From the NCBI GenBank assembly GCA_050330995.1, contig JBHJHI010000062.1, positions 1-27,079 on the forward strand: DNA of 27,079 nucleotides, read 5' to 3'. How positions within the stretch are numbered: the first letter of the stretch is position 1; every line of letters begins with the position of its first letter. This stretch comes from Thermohalobaculum sp050330995 (GTDB lineage Bacteria; Pseudomonadota; Alphaproteobacteria; Rhodobacterales; Rhodobacteraceae). Below the pieces are notes generated by a model. The model was given only the letters and a program-made list of their open reading frames with translations. It searched no databases and had not been told where the DNA came from. A program made the translations under genes and the position numbers. Positions 6,222 to 13,210 of this stretch are shown here, piece by piece.

Positions 6222-7889
6222 ATGTCCGACATCGAGATCGCCCGCAAGGCGAACAAGAAGCCGATCCAGGAGATCGGCGCGAAGCTCGACATCCCCGCCG
6301 AGGCGCTCCTGCCCTACGGCCACGACAAGGCGAAGGTCTCGGCCGACTTCATCGCCTCGCTCGAAGGGCGCCCGGACGGGCATCTGGTGCTGGTGACCGC
6401 CGTCAACCCGACGCCGGCGGGCGAGGGCAAGACCACGACCACCGTGGGCCTCGGCGACGGGCTCAACCACATCGGCAAGAGCGCCTGCGTCTGCATCCGC
6501 GAGGCCTCGCTCGGCCCGAACTTCGGCATGAAGGGCGGCGCGGCCGGCGGCGGCTACGCGCAGGTCGTGCCGATGGAGGACATGAACCTCCACTTCACCG
6601 GCGACTTCCACGCGATCACCTCGGCGCACTCGCTGCTGTCGGCGATGATCGACAACCACATCTACTGGGGCAATTCGCTCGAGATCGACACGCGGCGCGT
6701 GGTCTGGCGGCGTGTGGTCGACATGAACGACCGGGCGCTGAGGCAGATCACCACCTCGCTCGGGGGCGTGGCCAACGGCTTCCCGCGCGAGACCGGCTTC
6801 GACATCACCGTGGCCTCCGAGGTCATGGCGATCCTCTGCCTCGCGACCGATCTCAAGGACCTGGAGGCGCGGCTCGGGCGGATCGTGGTGGCCTACACCC
6901 GCGACCGCAAGCCGATCACGGCCAAGGACATCGGCGCCGAGGGCGCGATGACGGTGCTGCTCCGCGACGCGATGCAGCCCAACCTCGTGCAGACGCTGGA
7001 GAACAACCCCGCCTTCGTCCACGGCGGGCCGTTCGCCAACATCGCGCACGGCTGCAACTCGGTGATCGCGCCCCGCACCGCGCTGAAGCTCGCCGACTAC
7101 GTGGTGACCGAGGCCGGCTTCGGCGCCGACCTCGGCGCCGAGAAGTTCTTCGACATCAAGTGCCGCATGACCGGGCTGAAGCCGAAGGCGGTGGTGCTGG
7201 TGGCGACGATCCGCGCGCTCAAGATGAACGGCGGCATCGCCAAGGCCGATCTCGGTGCGGAGAACGTGGACGCGGTGCGCAAGGGCTGCGACAACCTCGG
7301 CCGTCATATCGAGAACCTGCAGAAGTTCGGCGTGCCGCTGGTGGTCGGCATCAACCACTTCGTCTCCGACACCGACGCCGAGGTGCAGGCGATCAAGGAC
7401 TACTGCGCCGAGAAGGGCGTCGACGCGGTGCTCAACAAGCACTGGGCCGACGGCGGCTGCGGTATCGCCGAGACGGCCGAGAAGGTGGTCGAGCTCTGCG
7501 AGAAGGGTTCGGCCGACCTGAAGCCGATCTACCCCGACGAGATGAGCCTGCTCGACAAGATCGAGACCGTCTGCCGCGAGATCTACCGCGCCGACGGCGT
7601 AGTGATCGACCAGAAGACCAAGGACCAGCTCAAGGCCTGGGAAGACGACGGCTACGGCCACTTCCCGGTCTGCATGGCCAAGACGCAGTATTCCTTCACG
7701 ACCGACGGCTCGAAGCGCGGCGCGCCGACCGGCTTCACCATCCCCGTGCGCGAGGTGCGGCTCTCGGCCGGGGCCGGGTTCATCGTCGTGGTCTGCGGCG
7801 AGATCATGACCATGCCCGGCCTGCCGAAACAGCCCGCGGCCGAGACGATCCGCCTCGACGAGGACGGCTTCGTCCAGGGCCTGTTCTGA
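6222..7889 (+). CDS. fhs: Formate--tetrahydrofolate ligase (10-formyl-THF synthetase)
   Basis: This 555-residue cytosolic enzyme makes 10-formyl-THF from formate, THF and ATP. The nucleotide-binding loop TPAGEGKTTTTVGLGDG lies at about 64-80. It is followed by the highly conserved EASLGPNFGMKGGAAGGGYAQ region, then MNLHFTGDFHAI, GGVANGFPRETGFDIT and, near the C-terminus, GEIMTMPGLPKQPAA. Length is normal for the bacterial monofunctional form (about 555-560). Start: AAGGAG about 9 bases upstream of 6222. In this cluster it captures the formate released by the CoA-transferase, linking oxalate breakdown to the C1-folate pool. It lies 103 bases after the formyltransferase gene and 13 bases before the stress protein gene, so all are probably on one transcript. 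Confidence 0.97.
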   Translation: MSDIEIARKANKKPIQEIGAKLDIPAEALLPYGHDKAKVSADFIASLEGRPDGHLVLVTAVNPTPAGEGKTTTTVGLGDGLNHIGKSACVCIREASLGPNFGMKGGAAGGGYAQVVPMEDMNLHFTGDFHAITSAHSLLSAMIDNHIYWGNSLEIDTRRVVWRRVVDMNDRALRQITTSLGGVANGFPRETGFDITVASEVMAILCLATDLKDLEARLGRIVVAYTRDRKPITAKDIGAEGAMTVLLRDAMQPNLVQTLENNPAFVHGGPFANIAHGCNSVIAPRTALKLADYVVTEAGFGADLGAEKFFDIKCRMTGLKPKAVVLVATIRALKMNGGIAKADLGAENVDAVRKGCDNLGRHIENLQKFGVPLVVGINHFVSDTDAEVQAIKDYCAEKGVDAVLNKHWADGGCGIAETAEKVVELCEKGSADLKPIYPDEMSLLDKIETVCREIYRADGVVIDQKTKDQLKAWEDDGYGHFPVCMAKTQYSFTTDGSKRGAPTGFTIPVREVRLSAGAGFIVVVCGEIMTMPGLPKQPAAETIRLDEDGFVQGLF

Positions 7890-7902
7890 GGGGGGCGGGT
7901 CG

Positions 7903-8766
7903 ATGACGATCGCCCGCATCCTCGTGCCGGTGCGCGACGACGGCAAGGCGCGCGGCGTGTTCGCCCACGCCGCCGCCCTCGCGCGCCGGGCGAACGCCCA
8001 CGTCGAGTGCGTCCACTGCCGCGCGCGCGCCGAGGACTTCATGCCCTTCGGCGTCAACGTGCCGAGGGGCCTGCGCGAGACCCTGCGCCAAGCGGCGCAG
8101 AGCTACGCCGCGAGCCAGGAGGAGGATCTGGCGAAGCGCTTCCGCGAGCGCCTCGCCGAGCACGACCTGGAGGAGACGCCCCTCGACGCGCCGCCCGCCG
8201 GGCGCGCCTCGGCCTCGCTGGAGGAGGTCGAGGGCAAGATGGCCGAGGTGATCCGCGCGCGGGGGCGCCTCGCCGACATCGTCGCCGTCGCCAAGCCCGC
8301 CCGCGACCGCAACATCGGCGAGAACAGCTTGCGCGCCGCGCTGTTCCAGACCGGGCGGCCGGTGCTGATGTGCCCCCCCGGCGACACGCTCGCGGCCGAC
8401 CCGGGCAGCCACGTCGCCGTCGCCTGGAACGGCGCGCTGGAGGCGACCCGCGCGGTCGCGCTCGCCACGCCGCTCCTGCGCCTCGCCGACCGGGTGAGCG
8501 TGCTCGACGGGGCCGAGCCGAACACGCGCGTGAGCGGCGACGCGCTCGTGACCTACCTTGCCGCCCACGGCGTGACGGCGAGGGCGACCCGGCTCGAGGC
8601 CGGCCGCGATCCGGGGCGGGCGATCCTGGAGGCGGCGGCGGGGCTCGGCGCGAGCCTGGTGGTCTCGGGCGCCTACGGTCATTCGCGCGAGCACGAGACC
8701 GTGTTCGGGGGCGCGACGCAGACCATGGTGGACACCGCGCGGCTGGCGGTGATGATGACGCATTAG
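7903..8766 (+). CDS. Universal stress protein, tandem UspA domains
   Basis: This 287-residue protein has two Usp-like halves. The first (about 1-140) begins ARILVPVRDDG and is divergent. The second (about 150-287) begins HVAVAWNGALEATRA and ends with the ATP-binding pattern G-x2-G-x9-G (Gly256, Gly259, Gly269). It starts 13 bases after fhs with a purine-rich GGGGGGCGGG site, so it is likely cotranscribed. Tandem Usp proteins bind ATP and respond to energy or oxidative stress; the exact role is unknown. Its position at the end of the C1 cluster suggests a protective or regulatory link, which is inference only. Confidence 0.85.
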   Translation: MTIARILVPVRDDGKARGVFAHAAALARRANAHVECVHCRARAEDFMPFGVNVPRGLRETLRQAAQSYAASQEEDLAKRFRERLAEHDLEETPLDAPPAGRASASLEEVEGKMAEVIRARGRLADIVAVAKPARDRNIGENSLRAALFQTGRPVLMCPPGDTLAADPGSHVAVAWNGALEATRAVALATPLLRLADRVSVLDGAEPNTRVSGDALVTYLAAHGVTARATRLEAGRDPGRAILEAAAGLGASLVVSGAYGHSREHETVFGGATQTMVDTARLAVMMTH

Positions 8767-8831
8767 CGAAACGACTAAGGTGGAAACGATGCGCCTATCG
8801 CAAGAAAATCCTCGCTTGGCCCTTGAATTCG

Positions 8832-8859
8832 TTGAATTGTGAGGCGCGTCGTTTACAAA
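8832..8859 (+). promoter_or_regulatory. Candidate promoter for the tctCBA operon, with a direct repeat
   Basis: This lies in an unusually AT-rich patch of the 200-base gap before tctC. TTGAAT (8832-8837) and TACAAA (8854-8859) are 16 bases apart and could be -35 and -10 elements. TTGAATT occurs twice in tandem (8823-8829 and 8832-8838, period 9), which may be a regulator site overlapping the -35 element. Confidence 0.45.
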
Positions 8860-8864
8860 GCGTT

Positions 8865-8883
8865 CCGCGGTGTAACGCCGCGG
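8865..8883 (+). promoter_or_regulatory. CCGCGG dyad downstream of the tctC promoter candidate
   Basis: CCGCGG at 8865-8870 and 8878-8883 flank seven bases (TGTAACG). It lies just after the candidate -10 element, so it could be an operator near the transcription start or a small leader hairpin. Confidence 0.3.
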
Positions 8884-8966
8884 CAAGACGGGCGTGTCAA
8901 GCGCCCAGACGACGGTCTGTCGTGCCGACGGGGCGGCGGGCCGCAAGCAGAGAACGGGAGAGACCC

Positions 8967-9950
8967 ATGACCTTCCTTCGTCCCCTGACGTTGGCGGCGA
9001 CCGCGCTCGCGGTGCTGTCCGGCACGGCCGCGAGCGCGCAGGAGTGGCAGCCGCGCAAGCCGGTCGAACTGATCATCATGGCCGGCAAGGGCGGCGGCGC
9101 CGACCAGATCGCCCGGCTCCTGCAGGGACTGATCGACCAGAAGGGCCTGAGCCCGCGCCCCTTCATCCCGATCAACAAGCCGGGCGGCTCGGGCGCCGAG
9201 GCGCTGACCTACCTCCAGGACAAGGCCGGCGACGACCACACCGTGATGGTCACGCTCAACAGCTACTACACCACGCCGGTGATCCAGGAGGATCTCGGCA
9301 TCGAGATCGCCAACTACACGCCGATCGGCCTGATGGCGCTCGACACCTTCCTGCTCTGGGTTCAGGCCGACAGCGGCATCACCACGCTCGACGAGTACGT
9401 CCAGGCGGTGAAGGACAGCGGCGAGTGGAAGGTCGGCGGCACCGGCTCGGGCCAGGAGGACAGCATCCTCACGGCCATGATGGAGAACGAGTTCGACTAC
9501 GACGTCACCTACATCCCGTTCCCCGGCGGCGGCACGGTGGCGAAGAACCTGGTCGGCGGCTTCGTCGACAGCACGGTCAACAACCCGGCCGAGCAGACCG
9601 AGTTCTTCCGTGCCGGGCGCTCGACCCCGATCGTGCAGTTCACCGACGAGCGCATGGACGCGTTCCCGGACGTCCCCACCGCCAAGGAGGAGGGCGCCGA
9701 CCTCGAATACTACATGCAGCGCTCGATCAACGGCCCGCCGAACATGAGCGACGAGGCCGTTCAGTGGTACACCAACCTGTTCGAGGAGCTGTTCCGCTCC
9801 GAGGAGTGGCAGGGCTTCTGCGAGTCCGAGGGCCTGTTCTGCGACGAGTGGGTCGCCGGCGAGCAGCTCGCCGAGTTCCACCAGGAGCAGCTGGAGCGCC
9901 ACAAGAACCTGATCGAGAGCGTCGGCGCCGAGGCGATCACCAGCCAGTGA
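8967..9950 (+). CDS. tctC: TTT-family periplasmic solute-binding protein (TctC/Bug)
   Basis: This 327-residue secreted binding protein captures a carboxylate in the periplasm for the TctAB permease. The signal peptide runs from MTFLRPLTLAATALAVL with cleavage likely after ASA at residue 24. The mature part shows the Bug-family pattern: a first lobe with RKPVELIIMAGKGGGADQIAR and NKPGGSGAEALTYL, then GGTGSGQEDS, IPFPGGGTVAKNLVGG and VPTAKEEGADLEY. Residues 24-45 and the glycine-rich loop normally hold the ligand carboxylate. Start 8967 is preceded by GGGAGAGA. Cys residues near 267 and 274 (FCESEGLFC) could form a disulfide. It is the first gene of tctCBA, next to oxalate genes; Bug proteins near oxc/frc are known in other bacteria, so oxalate or a related diacid is a reasonable but unproven ligand. 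Confidence 0.92.
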   Translation: MTFLRPLTLAATALAVLSGTAASAQEWQPRKPVELIIMAGKGGGADQIARLLQGLIDQKGLSPRPFIPINKPGGSGAEALTYLQDKAGDDHTVMVTLNSYYTTPVIQEDLGIEIANYTPIGLMALDTFLLWVQADSGITTLDEYVQAVKDSGEWKVGGTGSGQEDSILTAMMENEFDYDVTYIPFPGGGTVAKNLVGGFVDSTVNNPAEQTEFFRAGRSTPIVQFTDERMDAFPDVPTAKEEGADLEYYMQRSINGPPNMSDEAVQWYTNLFEELFRSEEWQGFCESEGLFCDEWVAGEQLAEFHQEQLERHKNLIESVGAEAITSQ

Positions 9951-9975
9951 CGCGTCCGCCGACCGCGTGACGACC

Positions 9976-9998
9976 GCGCCGGCCGCGAAGGCCGGCGC
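9976..9998 (+). repeat. Hairpin 1 in the tctC/tctB gap
   Basis: GCGCCGGCC (9976-9984) and GGCCGGCGC (9990-9998) pair perfectly around a 5-base loop, 25 bases after the tctC stop. Such structures often keep binding-protein mRNA more abundant than that of the permease. Confidence 0.55.
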
Positions 9999-10015
9999 CA
10001 CCGCCCCCCGGCCTC

Positions 10016-10035
10016 GCCCGCCACGTCGGGCGGGC
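10016..10035 (+). repeat. Hairpin 2 in the tctC/tctB gap
   Basis: GCCCGCC (10016-10022) and GGCGGGC (10029-10035) form a 7-bp stem with a 6-base loop, directly downstream of the first hairpin in the same 155-base gap. Confidence 0.4.
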
Positions 10036-10105
10036 CGCCCCGAGAAGAACGAGAAGGGGCGCCGGGACGGCATCGGGCCGACCGGCCGCCTTCCGGGAGG
10101 AATCC

Positions 10106-10834
10106 ATGACCACCCGCACGGCCGAAGGCCTGATGGCCGCGGCGCTGCTCGTCCTCGCGATCGGTCTGATGATCAAGTCGGCCGATCTCAACATCGGCTG
10201 GGTTCGCGGCCGCGGGCCGGGATCGGGGTTCTGGCCGTTCTGGCTGTCGGCGCTGCTCGCCGTCGCGGCGATCGCGACCTGCGTGCGCTGGGCGATGAAC
10301 GCCACGCCCGAGAGCCGCACGAGCGCGCCCTACATCGATGCGGACACCGTCGTCCTCGTCCTCGTCACCGCCGTCGCGCTCACCCTGATGATCGCGCTGA
10401 TCCAGGTGATCGGCATGTATCTCTCGTTCATGCTGTTCCTGCTGTTCTACCTCAAGGTGATCGGGCGGCACAGCTGGAGCGAGACGGCGGTGTTCCTGAT
10501 GGCCGTGCCCACCTTCATCTACCTGCTGTTCGAGGTGGCGCTGACCAAGTACCTGCCGAAAGGCTGGTCCGACTTCGAGGAAGCCTTCCTCGTGATCGAC
10601 AACGTCCGCTACGACATCCAGTACGGCCCCAATCCGGGCCTCGTGATGCTCGGCCTCGCGCTTTACGTGGCACTCGCGGTCGTGGTCGGCTCCTGGGCCT
10701 CGCGGCGCGGCCACAACGGCGTGCTCGCCTTCGTCGTCTCCGTCCCGATCACGCCGATCCTCGGAGCCGCCCTCTACTACCGGCTCGGCCGCCGCGACGG
10801 CGCGCGGCCGGAGACCGGGAGGATCGCGTCATGA
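10106..10834 (+). CDS. tctB: TTT-family small membrane subunit (TctB), C-terminally extended
   Basis: This 242-residue inner-membrane protein is the small permease subunit. The core has about four membrane segments (roughly 7-24, 42-62, 80-115 as one or two, 125-147) and the typical GPGSGFWPFWLS motif after the first helix and YLPKGW after the last. Canonical TctB proteins are about 150-170 residues. This one continues for ~85 more with two further hydrophobic segments (about 178-196 and 205-224) ending in a charged tail. A clear GGGAGG precedes ATG 10106. The stop overlaps the start of tctA (ATGA at 10831), so the two permease subunits are translationally coupled. The added segments might be a regulatory or assembly module. 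Confidence 0.88.
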   Translation: MTTRTAEGLMAAALLVLAIGLMIKSADLNIGWVRGRGPGSGFWPFWLSALLAVAAIATCVRWAMNATPESRTSAPYIDADTVVLVLVTAVALTLMIALIQVIGMYLSFMLFLLFYLKVIGRHSWSETAVFLMAVPTFIYLLFEVALTKYLPKGWSDFEEAFLVIDNVRYDIQYGPNPGLVMLGLALYVALAVVVGSWASRRGHNGVLAFVVSVPITPILGAALYYRLGRRDGARPETGRIAS

Positions 10835-12363
10835 TGGAAACCGTCTTCGAGCCGCTCGCCGCGGGCCTGCTGCAGAGCTTCGAGCCGCTCAACCTCGCGA
10901 TGATCTTCGCGGGATGCCTCGCGGGGCTGTTCGTCGGCGCCATGCCGGGGCTCGGCTCGGTCAACGGCGTCGCGGTGCTGCTGCCGATCACCTTCCTGGT
11001 GCCGCCCACCGCGGCGATCATCTTCCTCGCCGCGCTCTACTACGGCGCGATGTACGGGGGCGCGATCAGTTCGATCACGCTCGGCATCCCGGGCGCCTCG
11101 ACGGCGGTGGCGACCGTCTTCGACGGACGGCCGATGGCGCAGGCGGGCCTGGCCGACAAGGCGCTGATGTCGGCAGGCATCGCCTCCTTCGTCGGCGGCA
11201 CGATCTCGGTGGTGCTGTTCACCCTGTTCGCGCCCCCGCTCGCCGAGTTCGCCCTCGCCTTCGGCCCGCCGGAGGAATTCACGCTGATGCTGCTCGCCTT
11301 CGCGACCTTCATCGGCCTCGGCGGCGACGACGTGCCCAAGACCGCGGTGTCGATCCTGCTCGGGCTGATCATCGCCGCGGTCGGCTTCGACATCATCTCC
11401 GGCCAGCCGCGCCTCGTGTTCTTCGACATGAACGAGCTGCAGCGCCCGATCGAGTTCATCGTGCTCGCGATCGGCATCTACGGCATCGGCGAGATGCTCT
11501 GGACGCTGGAGCACACCAAGGGCGACGTCCAGGTCCACAAGGTTACGGTGACCTGGCAGCGCTTCAAGGAGAACGTGAAGGGCGTTCGCGAGTACTACCA
11601 GTCCACGATCGCGGGCTCGGTGCTCGGCTTCTTCGTCGGCACGCTGCCGGCGGCGGGCGCGACGCCGGCCTCGCTCATGTCCTACGGCCTCGCCAAGACC
11701 TTCGCAAAGAACCCCGACAGCTTCGGCAAGGGCAATGTCGCCGGCGTCGCGGCGCCCGAGGCCGCCAACAACGCCGCCTCCACCGGCTCGATGCTGCCGA
11801 TGATCACGCTGGGCATCCCCGGCTCGCCGACCACGGCGATCCTTCTGGGCGGCATGATCATCTGGGGCCTGCGCCCCGGGCCCCTCCTGTTCTCCGAGGA
11901 GCCGGACTTCGTCTGGGGCCTGATCGGCTCGATGTACGTCGCGAACTTCGTGACGCTCGCGCTCAACCTCGCGCTGATTCCGGTGTTCATCCGCGTGCTG
12001 GCGCTGCCCTTCACCATGCTCGCGCCGATCATCTTCATCCTCTGCACGGTGGGCGTGTTCGCCACCACCGACCGGATGTTCGACGTCTGGCTGATGCTGA
12101 TCTTCGGCTTCGTCGGCTATCTGATGAGGAAGCTCAACTACCCGGTGGCGCCGGCAGTGCTCGCGATCGTCCTCGGCCCGCTCGCCGAGCGCTCGTTCCG
12201 CCAGTCGCTGATCTCCTCGGGGGGCGACCCGCTGATCTTCGTCGAGCGCCCGATCGCGCTGGTCTGCCTGATCGCGGCGCTGGCGCTGATGAGCTACCCG
12301 CTGGTGCTGAAGATGCGCAAGCGCCGGCGCGAGGCGCGCGCGGCCGGAGAACCGGCGGAGTGA
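10831..12363 (+). CDS. tctA: TTT-family large membrane subunit (TctA)
   Basis: This 510-residue polytopic permease (about 12 predicted membrane segments) catalyses ion-driven uptake of the carboxylate delivered by TctC. The two TctA signature repeats are clear: FVGAMPGLGSVNGVAVLLP with YYGAMYGGAISSITLGIPG in the first half, and GTLPAAGATPASLMSYGLAK with ITLGIPGSPTTAILLGG in the second. The APEAANNAASTGSMLP segment sits between the repeats. Start 10831 (or the adjacent ATG at 10834) follows GGGAGG and overlaps the tctB stop. The stop overlaps the GTG of the next gene, so the isocitrate lyase-like enzyme is made from the same message. The substrate cannot be read from sequence; citrate, oxalate and other diacids are possible. 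Confidence 0.95.
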   Translation: MMETVFEPLAAGLLQSFEPLNLAMIFAGCLAGLFVGAMPGLGSVNGVAVLLPITFLVPPTAAIIFLAALYYGAMYGGAISSITLGIPGASTAVATVFDGRPMAQAGLADKALMSAGIASFVGGTISVVLFTLFAPPLAEFALAFGPPEEFTLMLLAFATFIGLGGDDVPKTAVSILLGLIIAAVGFDIISGQPRLVFFDMNELQRPIEFIVLAIGIYGIGEMLWTLEHTKGDVQVHKVTVTWQRFKENVKGVREYYQSTIAGSVLGFFVGTLPAAGATPASLMSYGLAKTFAKNPDSFGKGNVAGVAAPEAANNAASTGSMLPMITLGIPGSPTTAILLGGMIIWGLRPGPLLFSEEPDFVWGLIGSMYVANFVTLALNLALIPVFIRVLALPFTMLAPIIFILCTVGVFATTDRMFDVWLMLIFGFVGYLMRKLNYPVAPAVLAIVLGPLAERSFRQSLISSGGDPLIFVERPIALVCLIAALALMSYPLVLKMRKRRREARAAGEPAE

Positions 12364-13199
12364 GCCCCGCCGGCGCGCGCGAGCGGGGCGCGGTCCTGCG
12401 CGCCCTGCATCGTCCCGGCGATCCGTTCGTCCTGGCGAACGCCTGGGACGCGGGCTCGGCGCGGGTGCTGGCGGGGCTCGGCGCGGCCGCGATCGGCACC
12501 ACCTCGGCGGGGCACGCCTTCACGCTCGGCCGTCCCGACGGCAGGGTCTCGCGCGACGAGGCGCTGGCCCATGCCGCCGATCTCGTCGCGGCGACGTCGC
12601 TCCCGGTCTCGGCCGATCTGGAGAACGGCTACGCCGAGGCGCCGGACGGCGTCGCCGAGACCGTGCGCCTCGCGGCCGAGGCCGGCGTCGCGGGGCTGTC
12701 GGTCGAGGACACCGCGGGTCCGGAGGGGCCGGCCTACCCGCGCGATCTCGCGGTCGAGCGGGTCCGGGCCGGCGGCGCCGCCGCGCGGGCGCTCGGGCGC
12801 GATCTGGTGTTCTGCGCCCGCGCCGACGGGGTGATGGCCGGCGACTACGACCTGGAGGAGGCGCTCGCACGGGTCGGGGCCTTCGCGGCCGCCGGTGCCG
12901 ACTGCGTCTACGTGCCGGTGCCGGGCGACGAGCGGGCGCTCGCGCGGGTCGTGGCCGCGGCGGGCCCAACGCCGGTCAACGCCCTCGCCGTCGGCCCGCT
13001 CGCCGCCCTCGGCCGCGAGGGGCTCGCGGCCCTCGGCGTCGCGCGCATCTCGCTCGGCTCGGCGCTCGCGCGCATGACCCACCGGGTGCTGCTCGGCGCC
13101 GGGCGGGCCATGCTCGCGGAGGGGCGCTTCGACAGCCATCCCGGCGTCTCGGGCGAGGCGGTCGACCGGCTGCTCGCGGCCGGCGCGCCGAGGGGCTGA
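12360..13199 (+). CDS. Isocitrate lyase/PEP mutase superfamily enzyme
   Basis: This 279-residue enzyme has the small ICL/PEP mutase TIM-barrel. FVLANAWDAGSARV at the N-terminus, GTTSAGHAFTLGRPDG, PVSADLENGY with the Mg-binding Asp86 and nearby Glu88, GLSVEDT, and VFCARADG are all in order. The KKCGH motif of true isocitrate lyases is absent. Relatives act on C-C bonds of oxaloacetate, 2-methylisocitrate, dimethylmalate or phosphonates. It starts with GTG at 12360, overlapping the tctA stop (GTGA), so its substrate is probably what the transporter brings in or a close product. Because oxaloacetate hydrolase and decarboxylase belong to this superfamily and oxalate genes are nearby, an oxaloacetate-linked reaction is plausible but unproven. 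Confidence 0.85.
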   Translation: MSPAGARERGAVLRALHRPGDPFVLANAWDAGSARVLAGLGAAAIGTTSAGHAFTLGRPDGRVSRDEALAHAADLVAATSLPVSADLENGYAEAPDGVAETVRLAAEAGVAGLSVEDTAGPEGPAYPRDLAVERVRAGGAAARALGRDLVFCARADGVMAGDYDLEEALARVGAFAAAGADCVYVPVPGDERALARVVAAAGPTPVNALAVGPLAALGREGLAALGVARISLGSALARMTHRVLLGAGRAMLAEGRFDSHPGVSGEAVDRLLAAGAPRG

Positions 13200-13210
13200 A
13201 CCCACCCGCC

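Noticed and set aside
5682..8057. 791-residue open frame on the minus strand opposite fhs
   Set aside because: Antisense shadow of fhs and neighbours, with repetitive low-information composition and no motif.
8767..8966. tRNA or riboswitch in the gap before tctC
   Set aside because: No cloverleaf, T-loop motif or known aptamer core was seen; the gap reads better as promoter plus operator.
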